Source: Pontibacter litorisediminis (GTDB lineage Bacteria; Bacteroidota; Bacteroidia; Cytophagales; Hymenobacteraceae). From it: a stretch of 64,000 nt of DNA. Below the pieces are notes generated by a model. The model saw only the letters and a program-made list of their open reading frames with translations. It did not search any database and was not told where the DNA came from. The stretch is from the NCBI RefSeq assembly GCF_029360645.1, contig NZ_JARDUA010000001.1, positions 248,001-312,000 of the forward strand. The letters are read 5' to 3'. Position numbers and translations under genes: made by a program. Shown in pieces: positions 44,172 through 52,960 of the stretch (position 1 is the first letter of the stretch; every line of letters starts with the position of its first letter).

Positions 44172-45107
44172 ATGCAGAAGTTAAACGTTATACTTGCCAT
44201 ACTTTGGAGCCTGCTTCTGTTCGGTTGTGAAGAGGACATCACCATAGACATACCAGCGGGGGAAGAGCAACTGGTGGTGGAGGGGCACATTGAGCAGGAC
44301 GCCCCGCCGGTCGTGATCCTTACCCGCACGGTTCCGGTTTTCACCGAGGTGTCGGCTGCAGCGCTGGCGCAAAGTTTCGTACATGACGCGCAGGTGCGCA
44401 TAACGGTTGACGGCCAAACCTATACTTTAAAAGAAGTGCCATCAACGGCCTTCTCAGAGGAACTTAAGCAGCTGCTTCAAGTGCAGTTTGGGCTCAAGCC
44501 TGAGCTCTTTAACACCCCAACAGGTCTCGTTTTTTATATCTATACTTCTGAGGAACTGCGGGGCCAATTAGGTAAAACGTACAGCCTGCAGATCAATCAC
44601 GATGGGCGTACGCTTTCGTCTGTCACCACCATCCCCCAGCTTAACCCGCTAGATTCCCTCTGGACGATCCCACACCCAAATCGCGCACAGGATAGCCTGC
44701 GCCAGCTCTACTACCGTTACTCCGACCCCGACACGCTCGGCAACTATGTCCGCTACTTCACCAAACGCAACGATGAGCCCTTTTACCCGGGCCTGTTTGC
44801 CTCTGTTTTCTCGGATGAGTTTATCAATGGCGCCACCATCGTTTACCCGCTGGACCGTGGCGAGCCAAAGGGGCAACCGGAAGTGGATGTGGACCTGTAC
44901 AGTTACTTTGGAAAAGGCGATACAATCACCGTGCGCTGGGCGGCCATCGATTTGGCGCATTACCGCTTCTGGTTTACACTCGAGAACGAGCAAAACAACA
45001 ACGGCAGTCCCATTTCCTCGCCTAACATCACCCAATCCAACATTGAGGGCGGATTAGGCATATGGGGAGGCTATGCCGTTTCCCGGCATACGCTGCTGGT
45101 GGAGTGA
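44172..45107 (+). CDS. DUF4249 domain-containing lipoprotein
   Basis: 311 residues. A lipoprotein signal peptide ends at LLLFGC (Cys19) followed by EEDITIDIP. The N-terminal part, with EEQLVVEGHIEQDAPPVVILTRT and VHDAQVRITVDGQTYTL, and a central IPQLNPLDSLW segment identify the DUF4249 family. It starts 3 bases after the TonB-receptor stop, so they form one operon. It is likely surface- or periplasm-facing and acts with the receptor, but its ligand is unknown. Three TATACTT copies fall in this gene in different reading frames. Its stop and that of the convergent channel gene are 1 base apart. Confidence 0.88.
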   Translation: MQKLNVILAILWSLLLFGCEEDITIDIPAGEEQLVVEGHIEQDAPPVVILTRTVPVFTEVSAAALAQSFVHDAQVRITVDGQTYTLKEVPSTAFSEELKQLLQVQFGLKPELFNTPTGLVFYIYTSEELRGQLGKTYSLQINHDGRTLSSVTTIPQLNPLDSLWTIPHPNRAQDSLRQLYYRYSDPDTLGNYVRYFTKRNDEPFYPGLFASVFSDEFINGATIVYPLDRGEPKGQPEVDVDLYSYFGKGDTITVRWAAIDLAHYRFWFTLENEQNNNGSPISSPNITQSNIEGGLGIWGGYAVSRHTLLVE

Positions 45108-45108
45108 T

Positions 45109-45930
45109 CTACGCCAGCTCATGAAACCTGTAACCACAGTTGAAACAGTAGTTTGCGTCGGCATGGTGGCCCTCGGTGTGGCAATTGGGGCAAACCTGCG
45201 CAGTAACGGCCGTTCTGTCGGTTCTAGACATCTCCACGGTGACAATACCAGTGGGCACTGCAATGATGCCGTAGCCCATGATCATGACAAAGCTGGCTAC
45301 AAACTGCCCGAGCGGCGTTTGCGGTGAAATGTCCCCATAGCCAACGGTGGTGAGGGTCACGATGGTCCAGTACACGCTCTTCGGAATACTGGTAAAGCCG
45401 TTTGTCCTCCCCTCAATCAGGTACATCAAGGAACCGATAATAACCACCACTAAGAGCACGGTACCCAGGAAAACCGCGATTTTACTGGCACTGGCCCTTA
45501 AGGCTTTGGAAAGTACCTGTCCTTCATTGATGAACTGCGTCAGTTTGAAGATTCGGGCGATGCGCAGCAGGCGGAGCACACGCACCACCAGCAGGTACTG
45601 AGAGCCAAGTATGAAAAGGCTTAGATAAGTAGGAATGATGGCTAGCACATCGACTATGCCAAAGAAGGAAAAGACATACTTCAGTGGCCGCGGTGTGCTG
45701 TAGATACGGAGAAGGTACTCAATCGTGAAAATGATCGTAAAGAACCATTCCAATGTCAGGAATAAGTCCAGGTAAACCCGCCGCAAGGAGACCACGCTCT
45801 CCAGCGACACGACGGCCACACTCGTGACAATGAGCACCAGCAGCAGCACGTCGAAGACCTTGCCTGCCGGCGTGTCGGCCTCGAAAATAATCCGGTAGAG
45901 CTTCTTCTGAAGGTTACTGTAGGCAGCCAT
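45109..45930 (-). CDS. Voltage-gated-type potassium channel with C-terminal zinc ribbon
   Basis: 273 residues, start ATG at 45928-45930. It has six membrane helices plus a pore loop: S1 about 25-45, S2 about 57-77, S3 about 84-105, an S4-like segment with Arg117, Arg120, Arg123, Arg126 and Lys129, S5 about 150-172, the selectivity filter TVGYGD at 195-200, and S6 about 208-233. The cytoplasmic C-terminus has Cys247, Cys250, Cys262 and Cys265, forming a CxxC-x11-CxxC zinc ribbon with a histidine pair between. The filter indicates potassium selectivity. The zinc ribbon may link gating to metal or redox state, which is inference. The gene is last in a minus-strand run with DUF389 and DUF2254 genes. 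Confidence 0.9.
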   Translation of the reverse strand: MAAYSNLQKKLYRIIFEADTPAGKVFDVLLLVLIVTSVAVVSLESVVSLRRVYLDLFLTLEWFFTIIFTIEYLLRIYSTPRPLKYVFSFFGIVDVLAIIPTYLSLFILGSQYLLVVRVLRLLRIARIFKLTQFINEGQVLSKALRASASKIAVFLGTVLLVVVIIGSLMYLIEGRTNGFTSIPKSVYWTIVTLTTVGYGDISPQTPLGQFVASFVMIMGYGIIAVPTGIVTVEMSRTDRTAVTAQVCPNCHTEGHHADANYCFNCGYRFHELA

Positions 45931-46047
45931 TCGTTTATTAGGTTAACACAGGAGGGTATACGCAGGCCCGCCGCTAAAGCTACTGTGTAGCCTTGGCCTG
46001 CTTAAAGCTATGCTTCAGCTGTAGATCCCATGTATATAAGAATCAGG

Positions 46048-47457
46048 TTAAAAGGTGGAGATCACGTGTACTGAGTCGCGCTGCAGCCTGTAGCTCAGGA
46101 AGCTTTTGATGCGGGATTCATACTCCTGCACTTGCTCTGGCCGCAGCCTGGCCTTTACTGGTGCCGTTGCCTTCTTGTTCGGCGTAGGGGCCTGCTGCTC
46201 CACAGGCTGCTTCTGTTGCCAGTCGATCATTACCAGTGTGATGGTATCTGGTTTCACCGGATTCGTGGTGCTAACCATATCCCCCACCTGCACTTTCTGA
46301 ATCTCGGGGAACAACATCCGCAGGTCGCGGGTGGCGCTGCCGTTCAGCTCCAGCTTTTGTCGCTGGCGCAGACTGTCAGCGTGCTGCTCCTGCAGCTTTT
46401 GCAGCTCAAGCGTCTTCAGGAAGTCCTGGGTGATGTTGTTGGTTACGTCATAGGCTATTTTCTGCACTTCCTCCGGCGACACATCCAGCTGTACCAATTT
46501 TACCCTGTAGCTACTTAAGTTATTCTGCGCCAACACTTCGTCGTAATGCTTCACCAGCCCTTCGTCCACCTTTTTGCCCACGCTGTATATCTTCACATAC
46601 TTCAGTGAGTCTGCCGGCTGCATCTCCCACTTGATGATCTCGTTTTTGCGCCTGGTGAAGTCCGAGATTACCAGCTGCTCTATCTGCTTCTTGGTCTGGA
46701 TGTCAGAGTAAATATTGTAAAGGAAGTACACGCTCGGGAGCACCACGATGATCAGCACCACCACCATGGCCTGGGCCACGCGCTTTTGTTTGGCCTGGTC
46801 CACGTACGCTTTGGTGTGGAAGTGCAGGTACTTCACAATCATATACGTGGCAAGGCTGATGAACACCGCGTTGATGAAGAAGAGGTAGAAGCCGCCCAAA
46901 AAGTAATCGTAGCGGCCTACCGCCAGTCCGAAGCCCGCCGTGCAAAGCGGTGGCATGAGTGCCGTGGCAATGGCTACGCCCGGTATCGCGTTGGACTTGT
47001 CGGATCGGGAGATGGAGACGATACCAGCCACCCCGCCGAAAAAGGCCACGCCGACATCCAGCAGCGTGGGCGTAGTGCGCGCCAGTAGTTCGTTCGTAGG
47101 CTCGCCGAGAGGCGTAACGGTAAAGTATAAAAAGCTAACCACCAGGCCCGCCGCGGCCGCCAAAGCCAGGTTCTTGATGGAATCGATGAGCATTTCGCGG
47201 TCGTTGATGCCTACCGATAACCCCACGCCCAGTATGGGCGACATGAGCGGGGAAACTAACATGGCACCGATGATCACAGCGCCGGATCCGGTATCCAGGC
47301 CAATGGATGCCAGCACCGCCGAGCAGATGAGCATCCAGGTGTTGTTGCCCCTAATCGGGATCTTGTCGTTTATCTCGCGGATGGTGCCTTCTTCATCAGT
47401 CTCGTGCTGGATGTTCAGGACACTACCCATCAGCCTCTTTAGGGATTGTAGCAGCAT
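46048..47457 (-). CDS. DUF389 domain-containing membrane protein
   Basis: 469 residues, start ATG at 47455-47457. The N-terminal half is a DUF389 domain with about six helices, including NTWMLICSAVLASIGLDTGSGAVIIGAMLVSPLMSPI and GVAIATALMPPLCTAGFG. A further helix lies near VVVLIIVVLPSVYFLYNIY, and the C-terminal about 200 residues are soluble with coiled-coil character (periplasmic or cytoplasmic not determined). No function is established for DUF389. A possible hairpin lies after the gene (GCAGGCC 45962-45968 with GGCCTGC 45995-46001). Confidence 0.88.
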   Translation of the reverse strand: MLLQSLKRLMGSVLNIQHETDEEGTIREINDKIPIRGNNTWMLICSAVLASIGLDTGSGAVIIGAMLVSPLMSPILGVGLSVGINDREMLIDSIKNLALAAAAGLVVSFLYFTVTPLGEPTNELLARTTPTLLDVGVAFFGGVAGIVSISRSDKSNAIPGVAIATALMPPLCTAGFGLAVGRYDYFLGGFYLFFINAVFISLATYMIVKYLHFHTKAYVDQAKQKRVAQAMVVVLIIVVLPSVYFLYNIYSDIQTKKQIEQLVISDFTRRKNEIIKWEMQPADSLKYVKIYSVGKKVDEGLVKHYDEVLAQNNLSSYRVKLVQLDVSPEEVQKIAYDVTNNITQDFLKTLELQKLQEQHADSLRQRQKLELNGSATRDLRMLFPEIQKVQVGDMVSTTNPVKPDTITLVMIDWQQKQPVEQQAPTPNKKATAPVKARLRPEQVQEYESRIKSFLSYRLQRDSVHVISTF

Positions 47458-47505
47458 ACAGTAAAAGTGTAAGGGCTACAAAAATAAGCAAAATCGCCAA
47501 AGGGC

Positions 47506-48846
47506 CTAATGCGGAGCCTTCAGGAGGGGCAGTGCCTCCTGCACAATAGGCTTGCTGTTGATAACGGCAAGCATCAGGTTGATCTTCTGCCTGTCGCCTA
47601 GGTTCTTGATAGTTTCATCTGCATCGTGGAGCAGCAACTTGGCCTCCTGGTGCAGCACTGGCAGGAACTGCGGGTGTGGGGCTGCCATGTGCAGCAGGCT
47701 CTCCAGCATAGACAGCAGCTTTAGAATAATCAGGCAGTCCTGCTTGCCGTAGGTGCGGAACGGGCTGAGCGTAATGCTGTATATATCCCTGAAGGTTTGA
47801 TGCTTGAACCTGATTCTGCCGGCGCCGTTCTCATCGTATATTACCTTCTCGTCAGTTAACTGCATGCGTAGCGAGAACAGGGCCGTCAGGTAGTCAATGG
47901 CTTTAATTGCGGTGCCGGGGTCGTTGATGCCTGGGCTCAGGGCTTTAACGGCACTCTCCGTTATGTGCTTTATCCCGAAGATATAATTCATGCCTGGCCG
48001 CTCTTCCCGGTAAAAATTCACGTGGTTGAAAAGCCTATCCGTAAACTCCTTCATCTCCGGCAGCCGTTTGTTGATGCGGGCAAATGGCACTCCCTCAATC
48101 AGAAAGCTGCCCAGTGGGTGTTCAAAGTCAAGTACGACGTCATACTCCTTTAAAATACCCAGCACAGCGTGCTCGTCCAGGCCTTGCAGGTAGCCCGTTC
48201 GGGGGCTCTCCAGAAGCTGCCACTCCTTCTGCTCAAATACGTTGGGCACCTTTGTCCCCTTGTCGCGCTCTATCTCCTCCTTCAGCTGGTCTTTTGTCAC
48301 AAGGTAAATTCCCTCCAGCAAATTGTCGATCTGCACCGACTCTGATATGGAGTGTATAAAGTAGACAAAAAAGCCCAGGCACATGATGGCAAAAACCATA
48401 GCCAGGAAAATGGCAAATCCCGGCAGGTTCACACTATATAAGTCGGAACGAATGTTCACCATCACCACCAGAGTATAAATTAAGGTGCCCAGGTAGAGGC
48501 CCGTGACGCTCTGGTTTGCTTTATAGGTAATAAGGCTTGGTATCACCCGCGGGGAAAAATTAGAGCTGGCCTGATTCAGTACCAGCATCACCATGGTGAA
48601 GCTGAAGACGGTCAGGGAGATAACGCCGGTGGCAATGGTGCTAAGTATAAGGCGTGCCGTTGCGCCGTTGCTGATGATCATGTACGGCAAGTCATCGTCC
48701 AGCTTCTTGCTGAGTCCCAGCGTCTCGAGGTACAGCACGACCAGTGCCAGAACTAAGAATGCCAGAGAGATAATTGTGGGGATGAACCCAATGCTGGAGA
48801 TGATGTACTGGTAAATAAATTTTATACGGCTCAGGATCTTGCCCAT
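47506..48846 (-). CDS. DUF2254 domain-containing membrane protein
   Basis: 446 residues, start ATG at 48844-48846. Four membrane helices in the first about 175 residues (FIPTIISLAFLVLALVVLYLE, LSTIATGVISLTVFSFTMVML, GLYLGTLIYTLVVMV, and an LAMVFAIMCLGFFVYFIH segment), then a soluble C-terminal domain with ALSPGINDPGTAIKAIDYL, which is the family's most conserved motif. DUF2254 function is unknown. The gene runs in the same direction as DUF389 (48 bases apart) and the K+ channel gene. Confidence 0.9.
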   Translation of the reverse strand: MGKILSRIKFIYQYIISSIGFIPTIISLAFLVLALVVLYLETLGLSKKLDDDLPYMIISNGATARLILSTIATGVISLTVFSFTMVMLVLNQASSNFSPRVIPSLITYKANQSVTGLYLGTLIYTLVVMVNIRSDLYSVNLPGFAIFLAMVFAIMCLGFFVYFIHSISESVQIDNLLEGIYLVTKDQLKEEIERDKGTKVPNVFEQKEWQLLESPRTGYLQGLDEHAVLGILKEYDVVLDFEHPLGSFLIEGVPFARINKRLPEMKEFTDRLFNHVNFYREERPGMNYIFGIKHITESAVKALSPGINDPGTAIKAIDYLTALFSLRMQLTDEKVIYDENGAGRIRFKHQTFRDIYSITLSPFRTYGKQDCLIILKLLSMLESLLHMAAPHPQFLPVLHQEAKLLLHDADETIKNLGDRQKINLMLAVINSKPIVQEALPLLKAPH

Positions 48847-48916
48847 ACTTTCGTGCGCTGGCTTGTTAGGTGCTGCTCTGTCTTACTTTTATTCCCTGCT
48901 GTAGGTTATAAACACC

Positions 48917-48945
48917 GCAGCCACACCTCCTAAAGGTGTGGCTGC
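48917..48945 (-). terminator. Hairpin downstream of the universal stress protein gene
   Basis: Perfect 12-base stem GCAGCCACACCT / AGGTGTGGCTGC around CCTAA. It is in the 211-base gap after the universal stress protein gene. No strong T-tract follows, so termination efficiency is uncertain. Confidence 0.6.
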
Positions 48946-49057
48946 GCATGCTAGTGAAGCCTGGGAAGAAACGTGGAGAAGTGCCGCTGTTTGCTTTCTA
49001 AGAAGACTGCTGGCGCACTGCTCAGAACAACCTTCTCTTATACCATTTTAGGTGCTG

Positions 49058-49957
49058 TTAACCAGCAATGACCTCTATTGCCTGCAGAGGTTGGCTGTTT
49101 TTGCTTTTACAGTTGGCGCAGCAGCCGGAGCAGGGCTTGCGCTTCAGCTGCCTATAGGTTAGCAGCGGAATCCGGGTGTGGTAGGCTTTTGTCTTCACAT
49201 AGGCATTGCTGAAGAGGCGCTCCATCAGGTAATTATCCTGGGTGGCCAGCAGCAGCATATCAGCCTGCTCTTGTTCGGCAAACTCGCTGATGCCCTCCAG
49301 CACATCTTCCTCTTCCAGCAGTCGCACCCTTACATTGCTGCCTCGCAGCTGCGCCTCTACCTCCCGCATGGCCTGGTTCATAGCGCTTAGCTGAGGCTTA
49401 TCGGCCAGGCTGTACACCTGCACCAGCGTTAGCCGGGCGCTAGCCTGGTTGGCAAAACCCTGGATTCGCTCCAGTACCTTGGGGTCCTTGTCCGTAAAAT
49501 CCGTAGCGAAAACCAGGTGCCTCAAGTTCTGATAGGCTTTAGCCGTGGGTACTGCCAGCACTGGCACATCCAACAGGTTGATCAAGGCCGCGGCGGTATC
49601 TTCCTCTGGGCTGGTGCCCAGGGTAGGCACCGCCTGTACCACGACCATGTCGATGGCATAGTCCTGAACCACGGCTTTTATACTTTCCTGCAAGGAGCCT
49701 GGCCGCACCACGCACTCGAATCCTTTCAGGCTGTCGTCATACGGCTGAGCAAGGTGATGGTCGGCTAGGGTGCGAAGTGCCTGTATGGCTCTGCTCTGCT
49801 GTGTAAACGTAAGCTCTGGCGTACCTGTGTTATACAGCAGCACCAGTTCCACGCCCAACGCCCTGGCCATAGCCCCTGCATAAGCCAGTAATTTTTCACT
49901 TGCTCCGTCGAAGCGAACCGGTACAAGAATTTGCTTGATAGGTGTTGCCGTACTCAT
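49058..49957 (-). CDS. Tandem universal stress protein with C-terminal cysteine cluster
   Basis: 299 residues, start ATG at 49955-49957. Two UspA-like domains are present: the first begins IKQILVPVRFDGASEKLLAYA, the second near LRHLVFATDFTDKDPKVLER. Neither shows a complete G-x2-G-x9-G-(S/T) ATP motif, so ATP binding is doubtful. The C-terminus carries Cys276, Cys279, Cys280 and Cys283 in PCSGCCANCK, an appendage I do not know from ordinary USPs and a possible metal or redox site. The gene follows the cbb3 locus on the same strand, downstream of the TauE/SafE-like gene, suggesting a link to low-oxygen physiology. Confidence 0.88.
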   Translation of the reverse strand: MSTATPIKQILVPVRFDGASEKLLAYAGAMARALGVELVLLYNTGTPELTFTQQSRAIQALRTLADHHLAQPYDDSLKGFECVVRPGSLQESIKAVVQDYAIDMVVVQAVPTLGTSPEEDTAAALINLLDVPVLAVPTAKAYQNLRHLVFATDFTDKDPKVLERIQGFANQASARLTLVQVYSLADKPQLSAMNQAMREVEAQLRGSNVRVRLLEEEDVLEGISEFAEQEQADMLLLATQDNYLMERLFSNAYVKTKAYHTRIPLLTYRQLKRKPCSGCCANCKSKNSQPLQAIEVIAG

Positions 49958-50038
49958 GTCTTTTAATTTTATCTGGAGTAAAAATTAGCTTCTTTGTATT
50001 TCCAAGCCACCGTAACCCACCGCTATACACGGTTCTGC

Positions 50039-50770
50039 TTACTTTTGCGCAGTTTGCTTTGGGCTGGTGCAGCAAGTAATTTCGGTGGTGTGCTGTGGTG
50101 TATGCGTGATTTTAGGGCTCAGGTACGGGATGCCCAGGCTCAACCCCCGAAGTATAAAAATAACTGCAAGCACCATGCCTGCATAAGGCACCAGCCGGTT
50201 GAATGTGCCCCGTAGCTTCAGGCTAATGAACTTGCCAGACAACGATACCAGGAACATCAGCGGGAAGGTGCCTAGCCCGAAGAGCAGCATGTACAGCATG
50301 GCACCCGGTACCCCCGGTGCGCTAATGGCACCGGCCAGGGCGATGTACACAAAGCCACAGGGCAACAGACCGTTCAACATGCCCACCATGAACAGCGCTC
50401 CCAGGTTGTCGCGCCCAAAAAAGTAGCCTAGCTTCTGGCGCACCCAGGCCACGGCCTTATCCGTACCCAGCGCGCTGCCAGCTTTGCCTTTAAGGGCTGC
50501 CGGGGCAACCAGTAAAAAAAGGATGAGCAAGCCTGAAACAACAGAGACTACCTGCTGTAGCCCCGCCATCTGCAGCGACTGCCCAAAGGCACCTGCCAGT
50601 GCGCCCAACAAACTGTAGGTAACCAAGCGCCCCCCATTGTACAGGAGCCGGCCGGTGTAAAAACGCCAGCCGCCGCTCCTGCCAAATGGTAAGGCCATGG
50701 CAATCGGGCCGCACATCCCGACGCAATGGAAACTGCCTAAAAGTCCGAATAGAAAACCAGCCCAGATCAT
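50039..50770 (-). CDS. TauE/SafE-like membrane protein of the cbb3 locus
   Basis: 243 residues from ATG at 50768-50770 (MIWAGFLFGLLGS). A frame extension of 25 codons upstream overlaps fixH and is rejected. Six or seven helices are visible. The first contains the His15-Cys16-x3-Cys20 motif (FHCVGMCGP), typical of the family annotated as sulfite exporter TauE/SafE or heavy-metal transport proteins in cbb3 operons; the motif LPCGFVY lies in a later helix. The C-terminus has a further Cys-Cys pair. Its position suggests copper delivery to the oxidase, as inference. It begins 2 bases after the fixH stop. Confidence 0.88.
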   Translation of the reverse strand: MIWAGFLFGLLGSFHCVGMCGPIAMALPFGRSGGWRFYTGRLLYNGGRLVTYSLLGALAGAFGQSLQMAGLQQVVSVVSGLLILFLLVAPAALKGKAGSALGTDKAVAWVRQKLGYFFGRDNLGALFMVGMLNGLLPCGFVYIALAGAISAPGVPGAMLYMLLFGLGTFPLMFLVSLSGKFISLKLRGTFNRLVPYAGMVLAVIFILRGLSLGIPYLSPKITHTPQHTTEITCCTSPKQTAQK

Positions 50771-50772
50771 GG

Positions 50773-51243
50773 CTATTGTACCTGTATGGTCTTCTCTGAG
50801 TAATAATCTTCTCCGTCCGCGCTGAAGCTTACGCGTACTTTCCACAAGCCGCTCTCCAGGTCCGCTACCTCCAGCAACTGGCTCTGGTCGCGGCCTAGTT
50901 GCAGCGGGATCTGCTTGTCCAGCTTGTCGTTGGATGGGCGAAACAGCGTGATGGTGCCGTTCAGGCTCTTGCCCTGGTAAGTTGCCGGCAGCTGCAGCAG
51001 CACTGTTTTGTCCTCTGCTCTGTACTGCAACATCACGTCCCCGAGCGCCTGCGTACGCTTCACCCGCTCTATCTGGTCCTGGTACTGTATCTCCTGCTCG
51101 TAGTAATCCTTGCTCACCAGGCCTACATCCTGTTGCATGGCTCTATAAACAAACATGGCAATGTAACCCATAAAACATACCATGGCTGCCACGATCATGT
51201 AAGGCCAGAGTGTAAAGCTTTTATTTTTATCTTGATTCGTCAT
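50773..51243 (-). CDS. ccoH: FixH/CcoH family cbb3 oxidase assembly protein
   Basis: 156 residues, start ATG at 51241-51243. One N-terminal membrane helix (YMIVAAMVCFMGYIAMFVYRAM, about residues 14-35), then VSKDYYEQEIQYQDQIERVKR and a periplasmic beta-rich domain, as in FixH. It stabilises or assembles the cbb3 oxidase complex together with CcoG and CcoI. It is 59 bases after ccoG and 2 bases before the TauE/SafE-like gene, all on the minus strand. Confidence 0.9.
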   Translation of the reverse strand: MTNQDKNKSFTLWPYMIVAAMVCFMGYIAMFVYRAMQQDVGLVSKDYYEQEIQYQDQIERVKRTQALGDVMLQYRAEDKTVLLQLPATYQGKSLNGTITLFRPSNDKLDKQIPLQLGRDQSQLLEVADLESGLWKVRVSFSADGEDYYSEKTIQVQ

Positions 51244-51302
51244 GTTGATGCCTCCTTTGCTGCCCTCCTCTTTCGGTGAGCTTTTGTTACTTCTATACTT
51301 CC

Positions 51303-52709
51303 TTACTTAGCCGGTCCCAGGAACTTGGTTTCCGTGGTTGTGATAAGCTCGTCGCCGTGGAAGACCCCCACTTCTATTTCCGAGTTCATACCATCCAGCT
51401 GCTTTAAATCAATCTCTGTAAAGAACACCCCTTCCACAATGCCTTGTGCCGGAAGTATAAGCTGTTCTCCTCCTATCACTTCTACCGCGCCTTCCTTGTT
51501 CAGCAGCTTTAGGGTAAGCGGCATGTCATGGTTGGTCTTGTTGATGACAGAGATGTTGTACAGGTTCTTGATGTGCCCCTGCTCTGTTTTCTGGTACAGC
51601 TGGCCCGGGGTGCGAAGTATAGTGGCTTCCGCCTCATCGCGGGTAAGCAGCAGCGTAGTAAGGGCTGTCAGAAGTATAAACAGTACCGCCGTGTACCCTA
51701 TCACGCGAGGGGTGAAGAAAGACCACTTGGTGCCTTTCTCGATAGCCTCCTCCGATTCATAGCGGATCAGCCCTTCCGGCTTCTCCACCATGCGCATGAT
51801 GGCGTTGCAGGCATCGATGCAGGCAGTGCAGTTAATGCACTCCAGCTGCTGCGCTCCATTCCGGATGTCAATGCCTGTCGGGCAAACCTGCACGCATTGG
51901 TTACAGTCGATGCAGTCGCCTTCGGTGCGCTCCTGGTTCTTGCGCAGTTTGCCGCGCGGCTCGCCCCGGCCATAGTCGTAGGCTACCACCACGGTCTTTT
52001 TATCCTGCATGACCCCCTGCAGGCGGCCGTAAGGGCAGACAATAGTGCATACCTGCTCACGGAAATAAGCAAATACCCAATAGAAGACTCCTGTAAAGGC
52101 CACCAGCGCGCCAAAACCTGCCAAGTGGTTAAAAGGGCCTTCCACAATCACCTTCTTCAATTCATCTATACCGATGATATAAGCCAGGAAGATGTTGGAG
52201 ATCAGGAAAGATATCAGGAGGAAAACCGTGAACTTTGCCCCTTTCTTCAGGATCTTCTCCGTGTTCCAGGGCATTTTATCCAGTGCGCGCTGTTTCGTGT
52301 AGTCACCCTCTATGGCGTACTCTATGCGGCGGAAGATCATCTCCATGAAGATCGTCTGAGGACAGACCCAGCCGCAGAATACGCGCCCGTAAACCACCGT
52401 GAACAGGATAATGAACACGACCATGGTGAGGAAGGCCAGCACCAGTATAAAGAAGTCCTGCGGCCAGAACAGCACGCCGAAAATCACGAACTTGCGCTCC
52501 ACCACGTTTAGCATGAGCAGCGGCAGGCCGTTTATCTTGATAAATGGGCCCGCAAACAATAGCGCCAGCAGCAAATAGCTAACATATTTCCGGTAGTTGT
52601 AGAGTTTGCCTTTCGGCTTTTTCGGATATACCCAAACGCGTTTACCCTGTTCATCTACTGTAGAGATGTGGTCCCGAAATTCATCGGTAGGTTTTGTTTT
52701 AGTTGCCAT
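51303..52709 (-). CDS. ccoG: Cytochrome c oxidase accessory protein CcoG (RdxA/FixG)
   Basis: 468 residues, start ATG at 52707-52709. It has five membrane helices, the periplasmic-type motif FCGWVCPQTIF near residue 110, a second CxxxC pair in TIVCPYGRLQGVMQ, and a two-cluster ferredoxin domain with DCIDCNQCVQVCPTGID and ECINCTACIDACNAIM, each a CxxCxxCxxxC iron-sulfur pattern. The C-terminal about 120 residues form an immunoglobulin-like extracytoplasmic domain. CcoG reduces copper for oxidase maturation, by family knowledge. A TGAC-N4-GTCA palindrome lies 117-128 bases upstream of the start and several TATACTT-type copies occur inside. Confidence 0.93.
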   Translation of the reverse strand: MATKTKPTDEFRDHISTVDEQGKRVWVYPKKPKGKLYNYRKYVSYLLLALLFAGPFIKINGLPLLMLNVVERKFVIFGVLFWPQDFFILVLAFLTMVVFIILFTVVYGRVFCGWVCPQTIFMEMIFRRIEYAIEGDYTKQRALDKMPWNTEKILKKGAKFTVFLLISFLISNIFLAYIIGIDELKKVIVEGPFNHLAGFGALVAFTGVFYWVFAYFREQVCTIVCPYGRLQGVMQDKKTVVVAYDYGRGEPRGKLRKNQERTEGDCIDCNQCVQVCPTGIDIRNGAQQLECINCTACIDACNAIMRMVEKPEGLIRYESEEAIEKGTKWSFFTPRVIGYTAVLFILLTALTTLLLTRDEAEATILRTPGQLYQKTEQGHIKNLYNISVINKTNHDMPLTLKLLNKEGAVEVIGGEQLILPAQGIVEGVFFTEIDLKQLDGMNSEIEVGVFHGDELITTTETKFLGPAK

Positions 52710-52825
52710 GGCAGTGATAAATTGTGCGGATTTTACTCCTGCCTTTGATTTAAAATGTACCAGCAGACCTTAGCTTTGCTTTGATCTACTGGTACAAAAT
52801 TCCTAAAACAGCCCCGCTTAAAAGA

Positions 52826-52837
52826 TGACCTAGGTCA
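52826..52837. promoter_or_regulatory. FNR-like palindrome upstream of ccoG
   Basis: TGACCTAGGTCA is a perfect palindrome inside the 14-base ATGACCTAGGTCAT, preceded by AAAAG. It lies 117-128 bases before the ccoG start. The same AAAAGATGAC context recurs upstream of ccoNO. The TGA-N6-TCA spacing fits Crp/Fnr-family dimers. Confidence 0.6.
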
Positions 52838-52903
52838 TGTTGAGGAGTGATTATCGTCAGCAAGTGCGGAAAGGTGCCGGAACTTGCTGCAAACCCTATA
52901 AAA

Positions 52904-52941
52904 AAACAGCAGGCTCCTCTTTAGAGGGGAGCCTGCTGTTT
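52904..52941 (-). terminator. Terminator downstream of ccoP
   Basis: Perfect 14-base stem AAACAGCAGGCTCC / GGAGCCTGCTGTTT around a 10-base loop, with a run of T in the minus direction. It separates ccoP from the ccoG transcription unit, so ccoG is likely started by its own promoter. Confidence 0.85.
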
Positions 52942-52960
52942 TGTAGGCACAACACCTGAA

